This document shows, in pieces, positions 16,580 through 25,388 of a stretch of 64,000 bases of DNA. The first letter of the stretch is position 1; each line of letters begins with the position of its first letter. The DNA comes from an uncultured Eubacteriales bacterium (GTDB lineage: Bacteria > Bacillota > Clostridia > Christensenellales > Aristaeellaceae): assembly GCA_902765735.1 (NCBI GenBank), contig CACXBB010000006.1:56168-120167 (forward strand), in the 5' to 3' direction. The notes below the pieces were generated by a model that did not search any database, was not told the origin of the DNA, and saw only the letters and a list, made by a program, of their open reading frames with translations. Both the position numbers and the translations under genes were made by a program.

Positions 16580-17293
16580 TCACTTTCCGAACAACTGTAC
16601 CCAGTGCATCACGTTGCCTGCCTTATAGGCGCAGATGCCCACGGAGCCGTAGCTTGCGCGCAGCATGTTCTCCCGGTGGTTGGCGGAGGTCATCCAGGCC
16701 GCGATCACCTTCTCGGCGCTGTTCTGGCCCCGGGCGATGTTCTCGCCGTAGGCCGCGCCGCTGACAGTGGACCAGGCGGAGCCGTCGGGCCGGGTGTGGC
16801 TGAAGCTCCGGGCGATCTCCCCCGCCCGCACGCAGGCCGCACGGGTCAGGTCCGGGTCCATCCGCAGCTCGGGAAGGCCGCGGGAGGCGCGCTCGCCGTT
16901 CATGAGTATCAACACCTGCGTGGCCAGGTCCTCGCGGTTGCTGACGCTGACCGGCGGCTGCGTCGCCCTGGGGCTGTCCGCCTGCGCTGCGGCGGGCTTT
17001 TCCCCAACGACGCGGGCGGTGTAGCTGCCCTCCGGCGCCTTCAGCCGCAGGGTGTAGGTGGCCGTGGGATCGTCGATGGCGATCTCCACGCTGCCGCTGC
17101 CGCCTTGCACTCTCCGCGCGCAGATGGGCCAGTTGCCCTTGCGCACCGTCAGCTCGCACGTCCCTGCGCCCGCCTGCCATGTAACCACGATCCGGTTCCC
17201 CACGATGCGCCCGGACACGCCCGACGCCATGGCCGGTGACAGGATGAGCGCGGTCAGCATCGCGATCATGACGATCACACCCATTCTCTTCAT
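16580..17293 (-). CDS. Secreted CAP-domain (SCP/PR-1) protein
   Basis: 237 residues: signal peptide MKRMGVIVMIAMLTALILS..AMA, a beta-rich N-terminal region (about 25-100), then a CAP domain. CAP landmarks: LILMNGERASRGLPELRMDPDL, a His in FSHTRPDG, YGENIARGQ, and AWMTSANHRENML, which supplies the second His. Bacterial CAP proteins act in or on the cell envelope; enzymatic function is mostly unknown. The start at 17293 is favoured by GAGAGGTG spacing over a GTG three codons earlier. It faces the sugar operon tail-to-tail. Confidence 0.88.
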   Translation of the reverse strand: MKRMGVIVMIAMLTALILSPAMASGVSGRIVGNRIVVTWQAGAGTCELTVRKGNWPICARRVQGGSGSVEIAIDDPTATYTLRLKAPEGSYTARVVGEKPAAAQADSPRATQPPVSVSNREDLATQVLILMNGERASRGLPELRMDPDLTRAACVRAGEIARSFSHTRPDGSAWSTVSGAAYGENIARGQNSAEKVIAAWMTSANHRENMLRASYGSVGICAYKAGNVMHWVQLFGK

Positions 17294-17427
17294 ACTTTTC
17301 ACCTCTCAATGAAACAAATTTGAAATATATTTCACGATTATATTATATTATTATCCCAATTTCGTCAAGCGATTTTTGTGCAATTCTCACAAATTACCAG
17401 AACTGGAAAGGGGTTACAATTTCGCGC

Positions 17428-17456
17428 TGTTCAAATGAGAGTATGGGCGTTATAAT
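17428..17456 (+). promoter_or_regulatory. Promoter of tlyA
   Basis: TGTTCA (17428-17433), 17-bp spacer, TATAAT (17451-17456), 28 nt before the ATG. Confidence 0.6.
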
Positions 17457-17484
17457 GGTATCATTGAGGACAGGGAGGTGCGGC

Positions 17485-18300
17485 ATGGAGGAGATGACGC
17501 GGGCGGACGCCGCGCTTCATGCGCGGGGCCTGGCGGCCAGTCGGGAGAAGGCCCGGGCGCTGATCGAGGCGGGACTGGCCACGGTGAACGGCAAAGTGAT
17601 CATGAAGCCCGCCCGGAAGGTGGGCCCGGAGGACGTGCTGGAGGTGCTGGGGCAGGCGCATCCCTACGTGGGGCGGGGCGGCCTCAAGCTGGAAAAGGCG
17701 CTGAAGGCGTTCGATGTGGACCCATCAGGTCAAGTGTGCATGGACATCGGCGCGTCCACCGGCGGGTTCACGGACGTGCTGTTGCAGAACGGGGCCCGGC
17801 GGGTCTACGCCATCGACGTGGGCTTCGGGCAGCTCGATCCGCTGCTGGCCGCCGACCCGAGGGTGGTCAGCATGGAGCGCGTCAACGCCCGAAGCCTGAC
17901 GCCGGACATGTTTCCGGAGCCGCCGACGCTCGCGGTGATGGACGTGTCCTTCATCTCCGTCACGCTGATACTGCCCGCCGTCTTCGGGGTGCTGGGCGGC
18001 GCGGGGCGGCTCATATCCCTCATCAAGCCCCAGTTCGAGGCGGGGCGCGCGCAGGTCGGCAAGCACGGCGTGGTCTCCAAACCCTCGGCCCACATCGAGG
18101 TGCTGCGCCGGGTGGTGGATTTCGCGCCGACGCTGGGCTGGCGGGCGCAGGGTCTGGACTACTCCCCCATCGCCGGCGGCAGCGGCAACCTCGAATTCCT
18201 GGCGGACTTCGTGCCCGAGGAACGCTGCAACCACTTCATCACGCCGGAGGAGATCGCCGCGCTGGTCAGGCGCGCCCACGGGGCAGTACCGCTTAAATAA
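17485..18300 (+). CDS. tlyA: TlyA family rRNA (cytidine-2'-O)-methyltransferase / hemolysin-like
   Basis: 271 residues: an N-terminal S4 RNA-binding domain (TRADAALHARGLAASREKAR..., about 4-60) followed by an FtsJ-like SAM methyltransferase (DIGASTGGFTDVLLQNGA at about 92, VYAIDVGFGQL, and MDVSFISVT). Members methylate ribosomal RNA. The ATG at 17485 has GGGAGGTG before it; a long upstream extension to 17320 would include the promoter and is rejected. In Clostridia tlyA usually accompanies DNA-repair or isoprenoid genes; here it stands alone, convergent with dus. Confidence 0.9.
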   Translation: MEEMTRADAALHARGLAASREKARALIEAGLATVNGKVIMKPARKVGPEDVLEVLGQAHPYVGRGGLKLEKALKAFDVDPSGQVCMDIGASTGGFTDVLLQNGARRVYAIDVGFGQLDPLLAADPRVVSMERVNARSLTPDMFPEPPTLAVMDVSFISVTLILPAVFGVLGGAGRLISLIKPQFEAGRAQVGKHGVVSKPSAHIEVLRRVVDFAPTLGWRAQGLDYSPIAGGSGNLEFLADFVPEERCNHFITPEEIAALVRRAHGAVPLK

Positions 18301-18346
18301 AAACGGGAGGGCATGCCGTTATAACATGTCCTCCTGCGTTTTTGCG
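18300..18346. terminator. Bidirectional terminator between tlyA and dus
   Basis: An AAAAACG...GGAGG(G)CATG / CATGTCCTCC..CGTTTTT imperfect stem lies after the tlyA stop and overlaps the last codons of dus, with A and T tracts on both sides. Confidence 0.65.
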
Positions 18347-19302
18347 AAATCCTTCAGCGCCGCCATGACCTCCCCGGCGCTCTGCATCAGGTTGATCTTA
18401 TCCCGGAACCGGGCGGCCCCCTTCATGCCGTGCACGTACCAGGCGATGTGCTTGCGCATCTCCAGCATGCCGCGCTTCTCGCCGTACAGCATGACCTCCA
18501 GCTCGAAGTGCCGTAGCGCCATGTCCGCCCGCTCCTGTGGTGTCGGGGGCGGGGCCGTGCGACCCGCCATCGCCGCGGCGATCTCCCGGAACACCCAGGG
18601 GTTGCCCTGGGCCCCGCGGCCCACGATCACGCCGTCGCAGCCGGTCTCGTCGAGCATCCTCAGAGCGTCCGCGCCGCTTCGCACGTCGCCGTTGCCCAGC
18701 ACGGGGATGCGCACGGCTTCCTTCACCCGCCGTATGACCGACCAGTCCGCCCGGCCCGCGTACTGCTGCATCCGGGTGCGGGCGTGCACCGCCACAGCCC
18801 GCGCGCCGCTGTCCTCGCAGATCCTCGCGATCTCCGGGGCGTTGACGCTCTGATCGTCCCAGCCGGAGCGTATCTTCACCGTCACCGGCAGGCGCGTGGC
18901 GTTCACCGTGGCCCGGACCACCGCCGCCACGGCCCCGGGGTCGCGCATCATGGCGCAGCCCTCGCCGTTGCCGGTGATCTTGGGGGCGGGGCAGCCGAAG
19001 TTGATATCGATGAAGTCAAAGCCGATGTCCTCGAGCATCCCCGCGGCCTCGGCCATGTATTCGGGCGCGCTGCCGAAGAGCTGGAGGCCCGCCACGCCCT
19101 CCCCGGGCAGGCGCTTGAGGAGGTCGCAGGCGTTGCGGTTTTTGCCCTTCGAGAACACCCAGCCCTTGGCCGACAGCATCTCGCTCACGGCCCAGGCGGC
19201 GCCCTGCTCATGGCACAGAAGCCGCATGGCGGCGTCCGTCACGCCCGCCATCGGCGCGAGCCCCGCGCCCCGCTTTTCCGTCAGCATCTTCACATCAAAC
19301 AC
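18319..19302 (-). CDS. dusB: tRNA-dihydrouridine synthase (DusB type)
   Basis: A 327-residue FMN-dependent TIM-barrel enzyme that reduces uridines in the tRNA D-loop. Motifs: LAPMAGVTDAAMRLLC, DINFGCPAPKITGNGEG (catalytic Cys), KIRSGWDD, HARTRMQQY, GNGDVRSG and GVIVGRGAQGNPW. The C-terminal helical domain is complete (ending KDFAKTQEDML). Single gene, convergent with tlyA. Confidence 0.93.
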   Translation of the reverse strand: MFDVKMLTEKRGAGLAPMAGVTDAAMRLLCHEQGAAWAVSEMLSAKGWVFSKGKNRNACDLLKRLPGEGVAGLQLFGSAPEYMAEAAGMLEDIGFDFIDINFGCPAPKITGNGEGCAMMRDPGAVAAVVRATVNATRLPVTVKIRSGWDDQSVNAPEIARICEDSGARAVAVHARTRMQQYAGRADWSVIRRVKEAVRIPVLGNGDVRSGADALRMLDETGCDGVIVGRGAQGNPWVFREIAAAMAGRTAPPPTPQERADMALRHFELEVMLYGEKRGMLEMRKHIAWYVHGMKGAARFRDKINLMQSAGEVMAALKDFAKTQEDML

Positions 19303-19394
19303 GGCTCATCCCTCCACAGGGTTCCATTTTACCATCCTTTCGGCGTGAAATCCAGCGAAATTGGGTAATTATTCCGGCTTTAAAAGCGGATATA

Positions 19395-19424
19395 TTGCAT
19401 TTTTGTTCTGTAATCGTGTATAAT
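19395..19424 (+). promoter_or_regulatory. Possible promoter of the yqfC operon
   Basis: TTGCAT (19395-19400), 18-bp spacer, TATAAT (19419-19424), about 90 nt upstream of yqfC. A sporulation (sigma-E type) promoter nearer the gene cannot be excluded. Confidence 0.45.
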
Positions 19425-19516
19425 AAGATGGGATTGTTGTCGGACCGCCCTGCCGGATGAAACCCGGCCCCGCCGCATATGGTATGATAAAAATATCGTA
19501 TCGCGGAGGACACGCC

Positions 19517-19840
19517 ATGAAAGACAAGCGCGCCGCAGGGGGATTTCCCAGGCGCACACCGATCCACAAGGTCCGGCCCGACGCGCTCCTGTGGAGCCGG
19601 GACATGCTGGGGCTCTGCGCGCGCGTCACCGTCGTGGGCAGCGCCCGGCTGCTGGTGGAGAACCACACGGGGCTTCTGGAGCTCACGGACGCGCGCATCC
19701 GCCTGAACACCGGGTGCGGGCCGATCGCCATAACGGGCGAGGCGCTCAGGCTGTGCGACGCCCGGCCCCGCGCGGCCATCGTCAGCGGCCGCATCCACCG
19801 CATCGACCTCCCCTGCGAGGGAGGTGACTGCACCCCATGA
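19517..19840 (+). CDS. yqfC: YabP/YqfC family sporulation protein
   Basis: A 107-residue all-beta protein of the YabP/YqfC family. Its core VTVVGSARLLVENHTGLLEL and INTGCG-like turn (RLNTGCGPIAITGEAL) match this family. In Bacillus, yqfC and yqfD are mother-cell sporulation genes. GGAGGA precedes the ATG at 19517. Its stop overlaps the yqfD start (ATGA). This is direct evidence for an endospore-forming lineage. Confidence 0.88.
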   Translation: MKDKRAAGGFPRRTPIHKVRPDALLWSRDMLGLCARVTVVGSARLLVENHTGLLELTDARIRLNTGCGPIAITGEALRLCDARPRAAIVSGRIHRIDLPCEGGDCTP

Positions 19841-21015
19841 GACACGAGGTGCGCATGCGCATACGCGGCCTGATGCCGGAAAAGCTGATCGAGCGTGCCC
19901 GGGAGCTGAACGTGCGGTTTCTGTCCATCGAGCCGGGCAGCGACCACGAGATCACCGTGGAGGTCAGCGCCCCGGACGCGGAGAAGCTGTCCGCGCTGTG
20001 CGCGCGGTTCTCCATCCCCTGCGAGGTGCTCTCCCGCCGGGGCAAAAGCGCCCTCTCGGCGGCCATACGGCGGCGCTGGACGCTTCTGATCGGCGTCATC
20101 GTGATGATCGCCGCCTGTCAGGCGCTGCTGGGGCGCGTGTGGCGCGTGGACGTGCGCTTCATCGGCGATTCCGCCGCGCTGGGCGACCCCGTCGCCATCG
20201 GCGAAGCGCTCAGGGAGATGGGCGTTTATCCCGGTATGGCCCGGGACATCGACCCCAGGCGGCTCTCGGAGGAGCTGCTCTCCCGCTGCGAGGGTTTAAG
20301 CTACGCCGGAGCGCGGCTTCAGGGCGTGCGGCTGTCGATCGAGGCCGCGCCGGAGGCCGCCTCCCCGGAGGTCTACGACGTGCGCGTGCCCCGGGACCTG
20401 TACGCCGACCGGAGCGGCATCGTGGTGTCGGTGAACGCGGAGGCCGGGCAGCCCTGCGTGAAGCCGGGCGACACCGTGCGCCGGGGCCAATTGCTGATCC
20501 GGGGCGAGGAGCAGCGCACGAAGGAGGAGACCCGCGCCATCGCGGCGCTGGGCGAGGTGGTGCTGCGGACCTGGTTCGAGGGCAGCGCCATGGGGCGCAC
20601 CGCCGTCGAGCGCTGGGAGGACACCGGCCGTGCCTCGACCGCCGCCACGCTCAGGACTCCGTGGCTGGAGATACCCATCACCGGGGGGACAAGCTACGAA
20701 CATCAGACCGAGCAGGTCGATGAGCTGCCCATCGGCGGGCTGTACGCGCCCGTCAGCATCGAGCGCGTGACCCGGCGTCAGCGGCGCGTGCGGCGGGAGG
20801 CCGCCGACAGGGACGCGCTGATCCGAAGCCTGTCGGCGCTGGCCGTGGCCGACGCCCGGGCCCGCCTGTCCTCGGAGGGCATTGTGAAATACGATATCAC
20901 GCGCTGCTGGACGCGCGTCAACGAGCTTTCGACGGACGCGCTCAAAGTCAGCGCCGTCCTGGAAATCACCACGAATACAGCCGTAACGACAGAGGCGTTG
21001 CGTCAGGGAGGATGA
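19837..21015 (+). CDS. yqfD: Sporulation protein YqfD
   Basis: 392 residues: an N-terminal cytoplasmic part (about 1-75), one membrane span (about 85-103, LIGVIVMIAACQALLGRVW) and a large extracytoplasmic domain. The domain starts with the POTRA/FtsQ-like stretch VDVRFIGDSAALGDPVAIGEAL and continues VEAAPEAASPEVYDV. Needed for engulfment-stage sporulation in Bacillus. The gene is coupled to yqfC by ATGA overlap and followed four nt later by phoH, the standard Clostridia order. Confidence 0.88.
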   Translation: MRHEVRMRIRGLMPEKLIERARELNVRFLSIEPGSDHEITVEVSAPDAEKLSALCARFSIPCEVLSRRGKSALSAAIRRRWTLLIGVIVMIAACQALLGRVWRVDVRFIGDSAALGDPVAIGEALREMGVYPGMARDIDPRRLSEELLSRCEGLSYAGARLQGVRLSIEAAPEAASPEVYDVRVPRDLYADRSGIVVSVNAEAGQPCVKPGDTVRRGQLLIRGEEQRTKEETRAIAALGEVVLRTWFEGSAMGRTAVERWEDTGRASTAATLRTPWLEIPITGGTSYEHQTEQVDELPIGGLYAPVSIERVTRRQRRVRREAADRDALIRSLSALAVADARARLSSEGIVKYDITRCWTRVNELSTDALKVSAVLEITTNTAVTTEALRQGG

Positions 21016-21019
21016 CACT

Positions 21020-22027
21020 TTGGACAACATGGAGCAGGGACGCGCCGAACGCATCACGATGGAGACGCCGGAGCAGTTCATCAACATCTTCGGCATCCGG
21101 GAGGAAAACATACCCATCTTCAAGGAGGAGCTGGGGGTGGAGATATTCGCCCACGGCGACGAGGTGCAGATCACCGGCGACCCGGAGAAGGTGGCGCTGG
21201 CGAAGCTGACCCTTGAAAAGCTCAGCGAGATCGTGCTGCGCGGGGAGACCGTGGACCGCACCCGCATACGCTACGCCATCGAGCTGGCGGCGGAGGGCAA
21301 GGCGGACCGCATCGGCGAGATCATGCGGGACGTGATCGCCATCACCTACCGGGGCCGCCAGGTGAAGTGCAAGACCCTGGGCCAGAAGCAGTACGTGGAC
21401 GCCATCAAGCAGAACACCTGCACCTTCGCGGTGGGTCCCGCCGGCACCGGCAAGACCTACCTGGCCATCGCCATGGCGGTGGTGGCGCTGAAGAACAAGG
21501 AGATCGAGAAGATCATACTCACCCGCCCCGCCGTGGAGGCCGGGGAAAAGCTGGGCTTTCTGCCCGGGGACCTGGCCCAGAAGGTGGACCCCTACCTGCG
21601 CCCGCTGTACGACGCGCTGCACGAGATGATGGGCGTGGACGCCTATCAGCGGCTGGTGGAGCGCGGCGCGGTGGAGGTCGCCCCGCTGGCCTACATGCGC
21701 GGCAGGACGCTCAACGACGCCTTCATCATACTGGACGAGGCCCAGAACACCACCAGCGAACAGATGAAGATGTTTTTAACCCGCATGGGCATGGGATCGA
21801 AGATGGTCATCACCGGCGACGTCACCCAGATCGACCTGCCCACCGGCAAGCGCTCCGGTCTGGTGGAGGCGCTGGAGGTTTTAAAGGATGTTAACGATAT
21901 CGGCATCGTTCGGCTGACCCACCGGGACGTGGTGCGCCACGAGCTGGTGCAGGCCATCGTGCGGGCCTATGAAAAGCACGCCCAGAAGAGCGAGAGGGAA
22001 CGCAAGCCACGGGTCTTCAGACCGTAA
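21020..22027 (+). CDS. phoH: PhoH-like ATPase
   Basis: 335 residues: an N-terminal KH-like region (MDNMEQGRAERITME..., about 1-105) and a PhoH P-loop domain (Walker A VGPAGTGKTYLA, Walker B FIILDEAQNTT, GDVTQIDLP). Proposed RNA-linked NTPase role together with YbeY. The likely start is TTG at 21020, because GGGAGG lies eight nt upstream; the ATG three codons later is too far. Third gene of the yqfC-recO operon. Confidence 0.93.
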   Translation: MDNMEQGRAERITMETPEQFINIFGIREENIPIFKEELGVEIFAHGDEVQITGDPEKVALAKLTLEKLSEIVLRGETVDRTRIRYAIELAAEGKADRIGEIMRDVIAITYRGRQVKCKTLGQKQYVDAIKQNTCTFAVGPAGTGKTYLAIAMAVVALKNKEIEKIILTRPAVEAGEKLGFLPGDLAQKVDPYLRPLYDALHEMMGVDAYQRLVERGAVEVAPLAYMRGRTLNDAFIILDEAQNTTSEQMKMFLTRMGMGSKMVITGDVTQIDLPTGKRSGLVEALEVLKDVNDIGIVRLTHRDVVRHELVQAIVRAYEKHAQKSERERKPRVFRP

Positions 22028-22039
22028 AGGAGCCACGTC

Positions 22040-24385
22040 ATGAAGAAGAGGAAAGTGCGCGCGAAATCGGCGTTCGCGCCGGTGCTGCAATCGGTGCTGA
22101 TCAGCGTCATCACCTATGTGCTGCTGCTGGTGCTGCTTCTGCTGGGCATCACCCCGGAGCAGCACGACATCCGGGTGGGCCTGCCCGCCGGCATGGACAT
22201 CATGGCCACCAAGGACGTCAAGGACACCGTGACCACCGAGCTGAACCGCGAGCTGGCCGCCGCCGCGGTGGAGCCCAGCTACAAGAGCGCCGACAGCGCC
22301 GTGTCCGACGAGGTCATGAGCAACATCGAGGCGCGCTTCAGCGCGCTGTCCACCGCCCTGCAGAGCGCCGCGGAGCCGGGGTTCATTTTCAACGAGGGCG
22401 CCGTGGACAGCCTGAACGCTACGCTGGGCATGGATCTCAGCCCGGAGCAGTACGCGGCGCTGCTGGATTCCGACCCGAAGCTGCTCAAGCAGCTGTTCGA
22501 GGACACCAACAAGCTGGTGCGCGACCTGATGAACAACACCCTGCTGGAGGGGCAGGAGGCCTCCGCCGTGGCCTCCATGGCCAGGACGCTGGCGTCCTCC
22601 GGCTACCCGCAGCCGCTGGTGGCCGTGGCGTCGGAGATCATGCGCAGCAGCGTCCAGCCCAACATGCTCATCGACGAGGAGGCCACCGAGGCCAACCGCG
22701 AAAAGGCGCGGGAGGCCGTGGAGACCGTCACCTGCGTCAAGGGCGAGGTGATCGTGCGGCGGGGTGAGATCGTCACCAACGCCCAGTATCAGATGCTGTC
22801 CTCGCTGGGGCTTCTCAAGGAGGATCACCTCGATCTGCAGCTCATCGCGGGCATCGCGCTGATCGTGCTGCTGATCATGGGCAGCGTGGCGCTGTATCTG
22901 CTGCGCTACCGGCCCAATCTGCTCAAGCCCAAGCCGCTGTGCGTATTGTGCGTGGTGTTCGTGCTGGTGGTGCTCCTGTCGCTGGCCATCAGCCGGTGGA
23001 GCGCCTACCTGATGCCCGTGTCGCTGGGCGTGCTGCTGCTGTCCCTGCTGATCGATCACCGGGCGGCTCTGTACATCAACCTCGCGCTGGGGCTGACGGT
23101 GTCGCTGCTGGCGGGGGCGTCCAACGGGCTGTTCACCGTGGCGATGTTCTCCGTGGCGATGATGAGCCTGATCTCCGGGCCCGTGGCCCTGCTGGTGTTC
23201 TCCCGCAGCATGCAGCGCACCACCGCGCTGGTGGCGGGCGTGCTGATCGGCCTGTCCAACTTCCTGGTGACGCTGGGCGTGGGGCTGATCAATTCAGCGG
23301 AGCTGATACTGGTGCTCGTCAACGCCTGCTGGGCGCTGGCCAGCGGCCTTTTGAGCGCCGTACTGTGCCTGGGCTTCCAGCCGCTGTTTGAGTGGACCTT
23401 CAACCTCGCCACCACCGCCAAGCTGATCGAGCTTTCCAACCCCAACCAGCCCATACTGCGCCGGCTGCTGCTCGAGGCCCCGGGCACCTACCACCACTCC
23501 ATCATCGTGGCGAACCTGGCCGAGGCCGCCGCCACTGCCGTAGGGGGCAATGGGCTGCTGGCCCGCGTGGGCGCGTATTACCACGACATCGGCAAGCTCA
23601 AGCGCCCCATGTATTTCAAGGAAAACCAGATGGGCGACAACCCCCACGACCGCACCGACCCCCGGGTGTCCGCCGCCATACTGACCGCCCACCCCCGGGA
23701 CGGCGAGGCCATGGCCCAGAAGGCCCGGCTGCCGGAGCCGGTGCAGGAGATCATCCGCCAGCATCACGGCGACGGCGTGGTGCTGTGGTTCTACGACAAG
23801 GCCGTGAAGCTGTACGGCGCGGACCAGGTGGACATCGCCGCCTTCCGCTACGACGGCCCCCGTCCCCACAGCCGCGAGGCCGCCGTGGTGATGCTGGCCG
23901 ACAGCATCGAGGCCGCCGTGCGCTCCATCCCCGACCCCAACCCGGAGAAGGTGGACGCCCTGATCCGCAAGCTGGTGCGCGTCAAGCTGGATGACGGCCA
24001 GCTGGATCGCTCCGAGCTGACCTTCTCGGACCTCGAAAAGATCTGCAGCGCCTTCTCCACCGTGCTCACCGGCGTGTTCCACGAGCGCATCGAGTACCCC
24101 GACGTGAGCATCCCCCCGCGCAACGAGGCCAAGGAGGCCCCCGAGGCCACGAAGGCCGCCGCCCACGCTGCGCCGAAGCCCGAACCCGCGGCCCACGCGA
24201 AGGAGGCGCCGAAGCCCGAACCCGCGGCATCTGCCCCCGCGAAGGAGCCGCCGAAACCCGCGGCACCCGCCCCTGCGGCGACTGCGCCCGAAGCACCCGC
24301 CCCTGCGGCGACAGTGCCCGCGGCGCCGGCCCCGGCGGCCGCGCCCGCGGAGGCGGTCAGGGAGGCATCGGACGATGGGCATTGA
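22040..24385 (+). CDS. pgpH: PgpH-type seven-transmembrane HD cyclic-di-AMP phosphodiesterase
   Basis: 781 residues: one TM (about 13-36), a large extracellular 7TMR-HDED domain (to about 265), seven TM helices (about 270-460) and a cytoplasmic HD domain (H-HHS, YYHDIGKLKRP, IRQHHGDG). Members hydrolyse c-di-AMP, which controls K+ and wall homeostasis. Unusual is a low-complexity tail of about 85 residues made of Ala/Pro/Glu/Lys (APKPEPAA repeats, about 695-781) absent from typical PgpH. The stop overlaps the next gene by 11 nt. A link to the K+ uptake genes at 35-37 kb is possible. Confidence 0.93.
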   Translation: MKKRKVRAKSAFAPVLQSVLISVITYVLLLVLLLLGITPEQHDIRVGLPAGMDIMATKDVKDTVTTELNRELAAAAVEPSYKSADSAVSDEVMSNIEARFSALSTALQSAAEPGFIFNEGAVDSLNATLGMDLSPEQYAALLDSDPKLLKQLFEDTNKLVRDLMNNTLLEGQEASAVASMARTLASSGYPQPLVAVASEIMRSSVQPNMLIDEEATEANREKAREAVETVTCVKGEVIVRRGEIVTNAQYQMLSSLGLLKEDHLDLQLIAGIALIVLLIMGSVALYLLRYRPNLLKPKPLCVLCVVFVLVVLLSLAISRWSAYLMPVSLGVLLLSLLIDHRAALYINLALGLTVSLLAGASNGLFTVAMFSVAMMSLISGPVALLVFSRSMQRTTALVAGVLIGLSNFLVTLGVGLINSAELILVLVNACWALASGLLSAVLCLGFQPLFEWTFNLATTAKLIELSNPNQPILRRLLLEAPGTYHHSIIVANLAEAAATAVGGNGLLARVGAYYHDIGKLKRPMYFKENQMGDNPHDRTDPRVSAAILTAHPRDGEAMAQKARLPEPVQEIIRQHHGDGVVLWFYDKAVKLYGADQVDIAAFRYDGPRPHSREAAVVMLADSIEAAVRSIPDPNPEKVDALIRKLVRVKLDDGQLDRSELTFSDLEKICSAFSTVLTGVFHERIEYPDVSIPPRNEAKEAPEATKAAAHAAPKPEPAAHAKEAPKPEPAASAPAKEPPKPAAPAPAATAPEAPAPAATVPAAPAPAAAPAEAVREASDDGH

Positions 24386-25277
24386 GCTTCAGTGGGACAT
24401 CCCCGAGCCGGAGGCAATGCAGGGCCTGGAGGCGCTGCTTGACCGCGTGGCGGCGGCGTGCTTCGAGGCCGAGGGCATCGAGGGCGCGGGCTTTGCCGTG
24501 CGCATCACCGACGATGAGACCATCCGCCGCCTGAACCGCGAGATGCGCGGCATCGACCGGGCGACGGACGTGCTCTCCTTCCCCACCGTTCAGTTCCCCC
24601 GCGGGAGGACGGCGCGCCGGTGCCCGAAGCGCGTCAGGCGGGAATACGACCCGTATCTGGGGTATTGCAACCTGGGCGACTGCGTGATCAATTTAAGCCG
24701 CGCCCGGCAGCAGGCGGCGGAGTACGGCCACTCCCTCAGGCGAGAGCTGTCCTATCTCACCGCCCACTCTGCCTTTCACCTGATGGGCTACGACCACATG
24801 ACGGAGGAGGAGAAGAGCGCCATGCGCGAAATGGAGGAAAAGGCCCTCGGGAAGCTGAGCATCACGAGGGCGGAGATCGACTTCGACGGTCTGTTCCAGA
24901 TGGCCTGCGAGGCCATGCAGATGGCCTACTGCCCCTATTCCAGATTCCAGGTGGGCGCGTGCCTGCTTGTGGAGGACGGCCGCACCTTCAAGGGCTGCAA
25001 TTTCGAGAACGCCTCCTACGGCGCGACCATCTGCGCCGAGCGCTGCGCGGTGGCCAATGCCATCGTCAATGGGGCGCGGCGCTTCAGGGCCATCGCCATC
25101 GTCGGCTCCACCGCCGTGGCCTGGCCCTGCGGCATCTGCCGCCAGGTGCTGCGGGAGTTCTCCGACGCCGACACGCCCGTCATCGTCGGGGCCTACGGCA
25201 AGGGCTACGTGGTCAAGACCCTGGGCGAGCTGCTGCCCGAGGGACTGACCCCGGAGGACCTGGGGGTAAACGTTTGA
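24375..25277 (+). CDS. ybeY: Fused YbeY endoribonuclease-cytidine deaminase
   Basis: One uninterrupted 300-residue frame with two complete domains. Residues 1-160 are YbeY (16S rRNA maturation RNase): TDVLSFP at 64-70, NLGDCVINL at 99-107, and the zinc triad H131, H135, H141 in HSAFHLMGYDH. Residues 170-300 are cytidine deaminase: YCPYSRFQVGACL, the catalytic CAE (C220, E222) and PCGIC (C252, C255). In most Clostridia the order is ybeY-dgkA-cdd-era. Here dgkA is missing and its flanks have merged. Both active sites are intact, so both activities are expected. Confidence 0.92.
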   Translation: MGIELQWDIPEPEAMQGLEALLDRVAAACFEAEGIEGAGFAVRITDDETIRRLNREMRGIDRATDVLSFPTVQFPRGRTARRCPKRVRREYDPYLGYCNLGDCVINLSRARQQAAEYGHSLRRELSYLTAHSAFHLMGYDHMTEEEKSAMREMEEKALGKLSITRAEIDFDGLFQMACEAMQMAYCPYSRFQVGACLLVEDGRTFKGCNFENASYGATICAERCAVANAIVNGARRFRAIAIVGSTAVAWPCGICRQVLREFSDADTPVIVGAYGKGYVVKTLGELLPEGLTPEDLGVNV

Positions 25278-25282
25278 TCACA

Positions 25283-25353
25283 CGGCGGGCGATGAGGGCA
25301 TCGCCCCTACGCCAACACGGATTCCGTAGGGGCGATCCCCTGATCGCCCGTCG
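25283..25353. repeat. Palindromic repeat pair inside the operon
   Basis: GGCGGGCGATGAGGGCATCG...CCCCTAC followed by the inverse GTAGGGGCGATCCCCTGATC..., between ybeY::cdd and era. It will form a hairpin in the polycistronic mRNA. Confidence 0.8.
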
Positions 25354-25388
25354 GACTGAACAGTCACTATACAACGGAGGGTATCGCT

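Noticed and set aside
17320..17484. Extended N-terminus for TlyA
   Set aside because: The extension covers the -10/-35 region and a hydrophobic leader that the family lacks; GGGAGGTG points to 17485.
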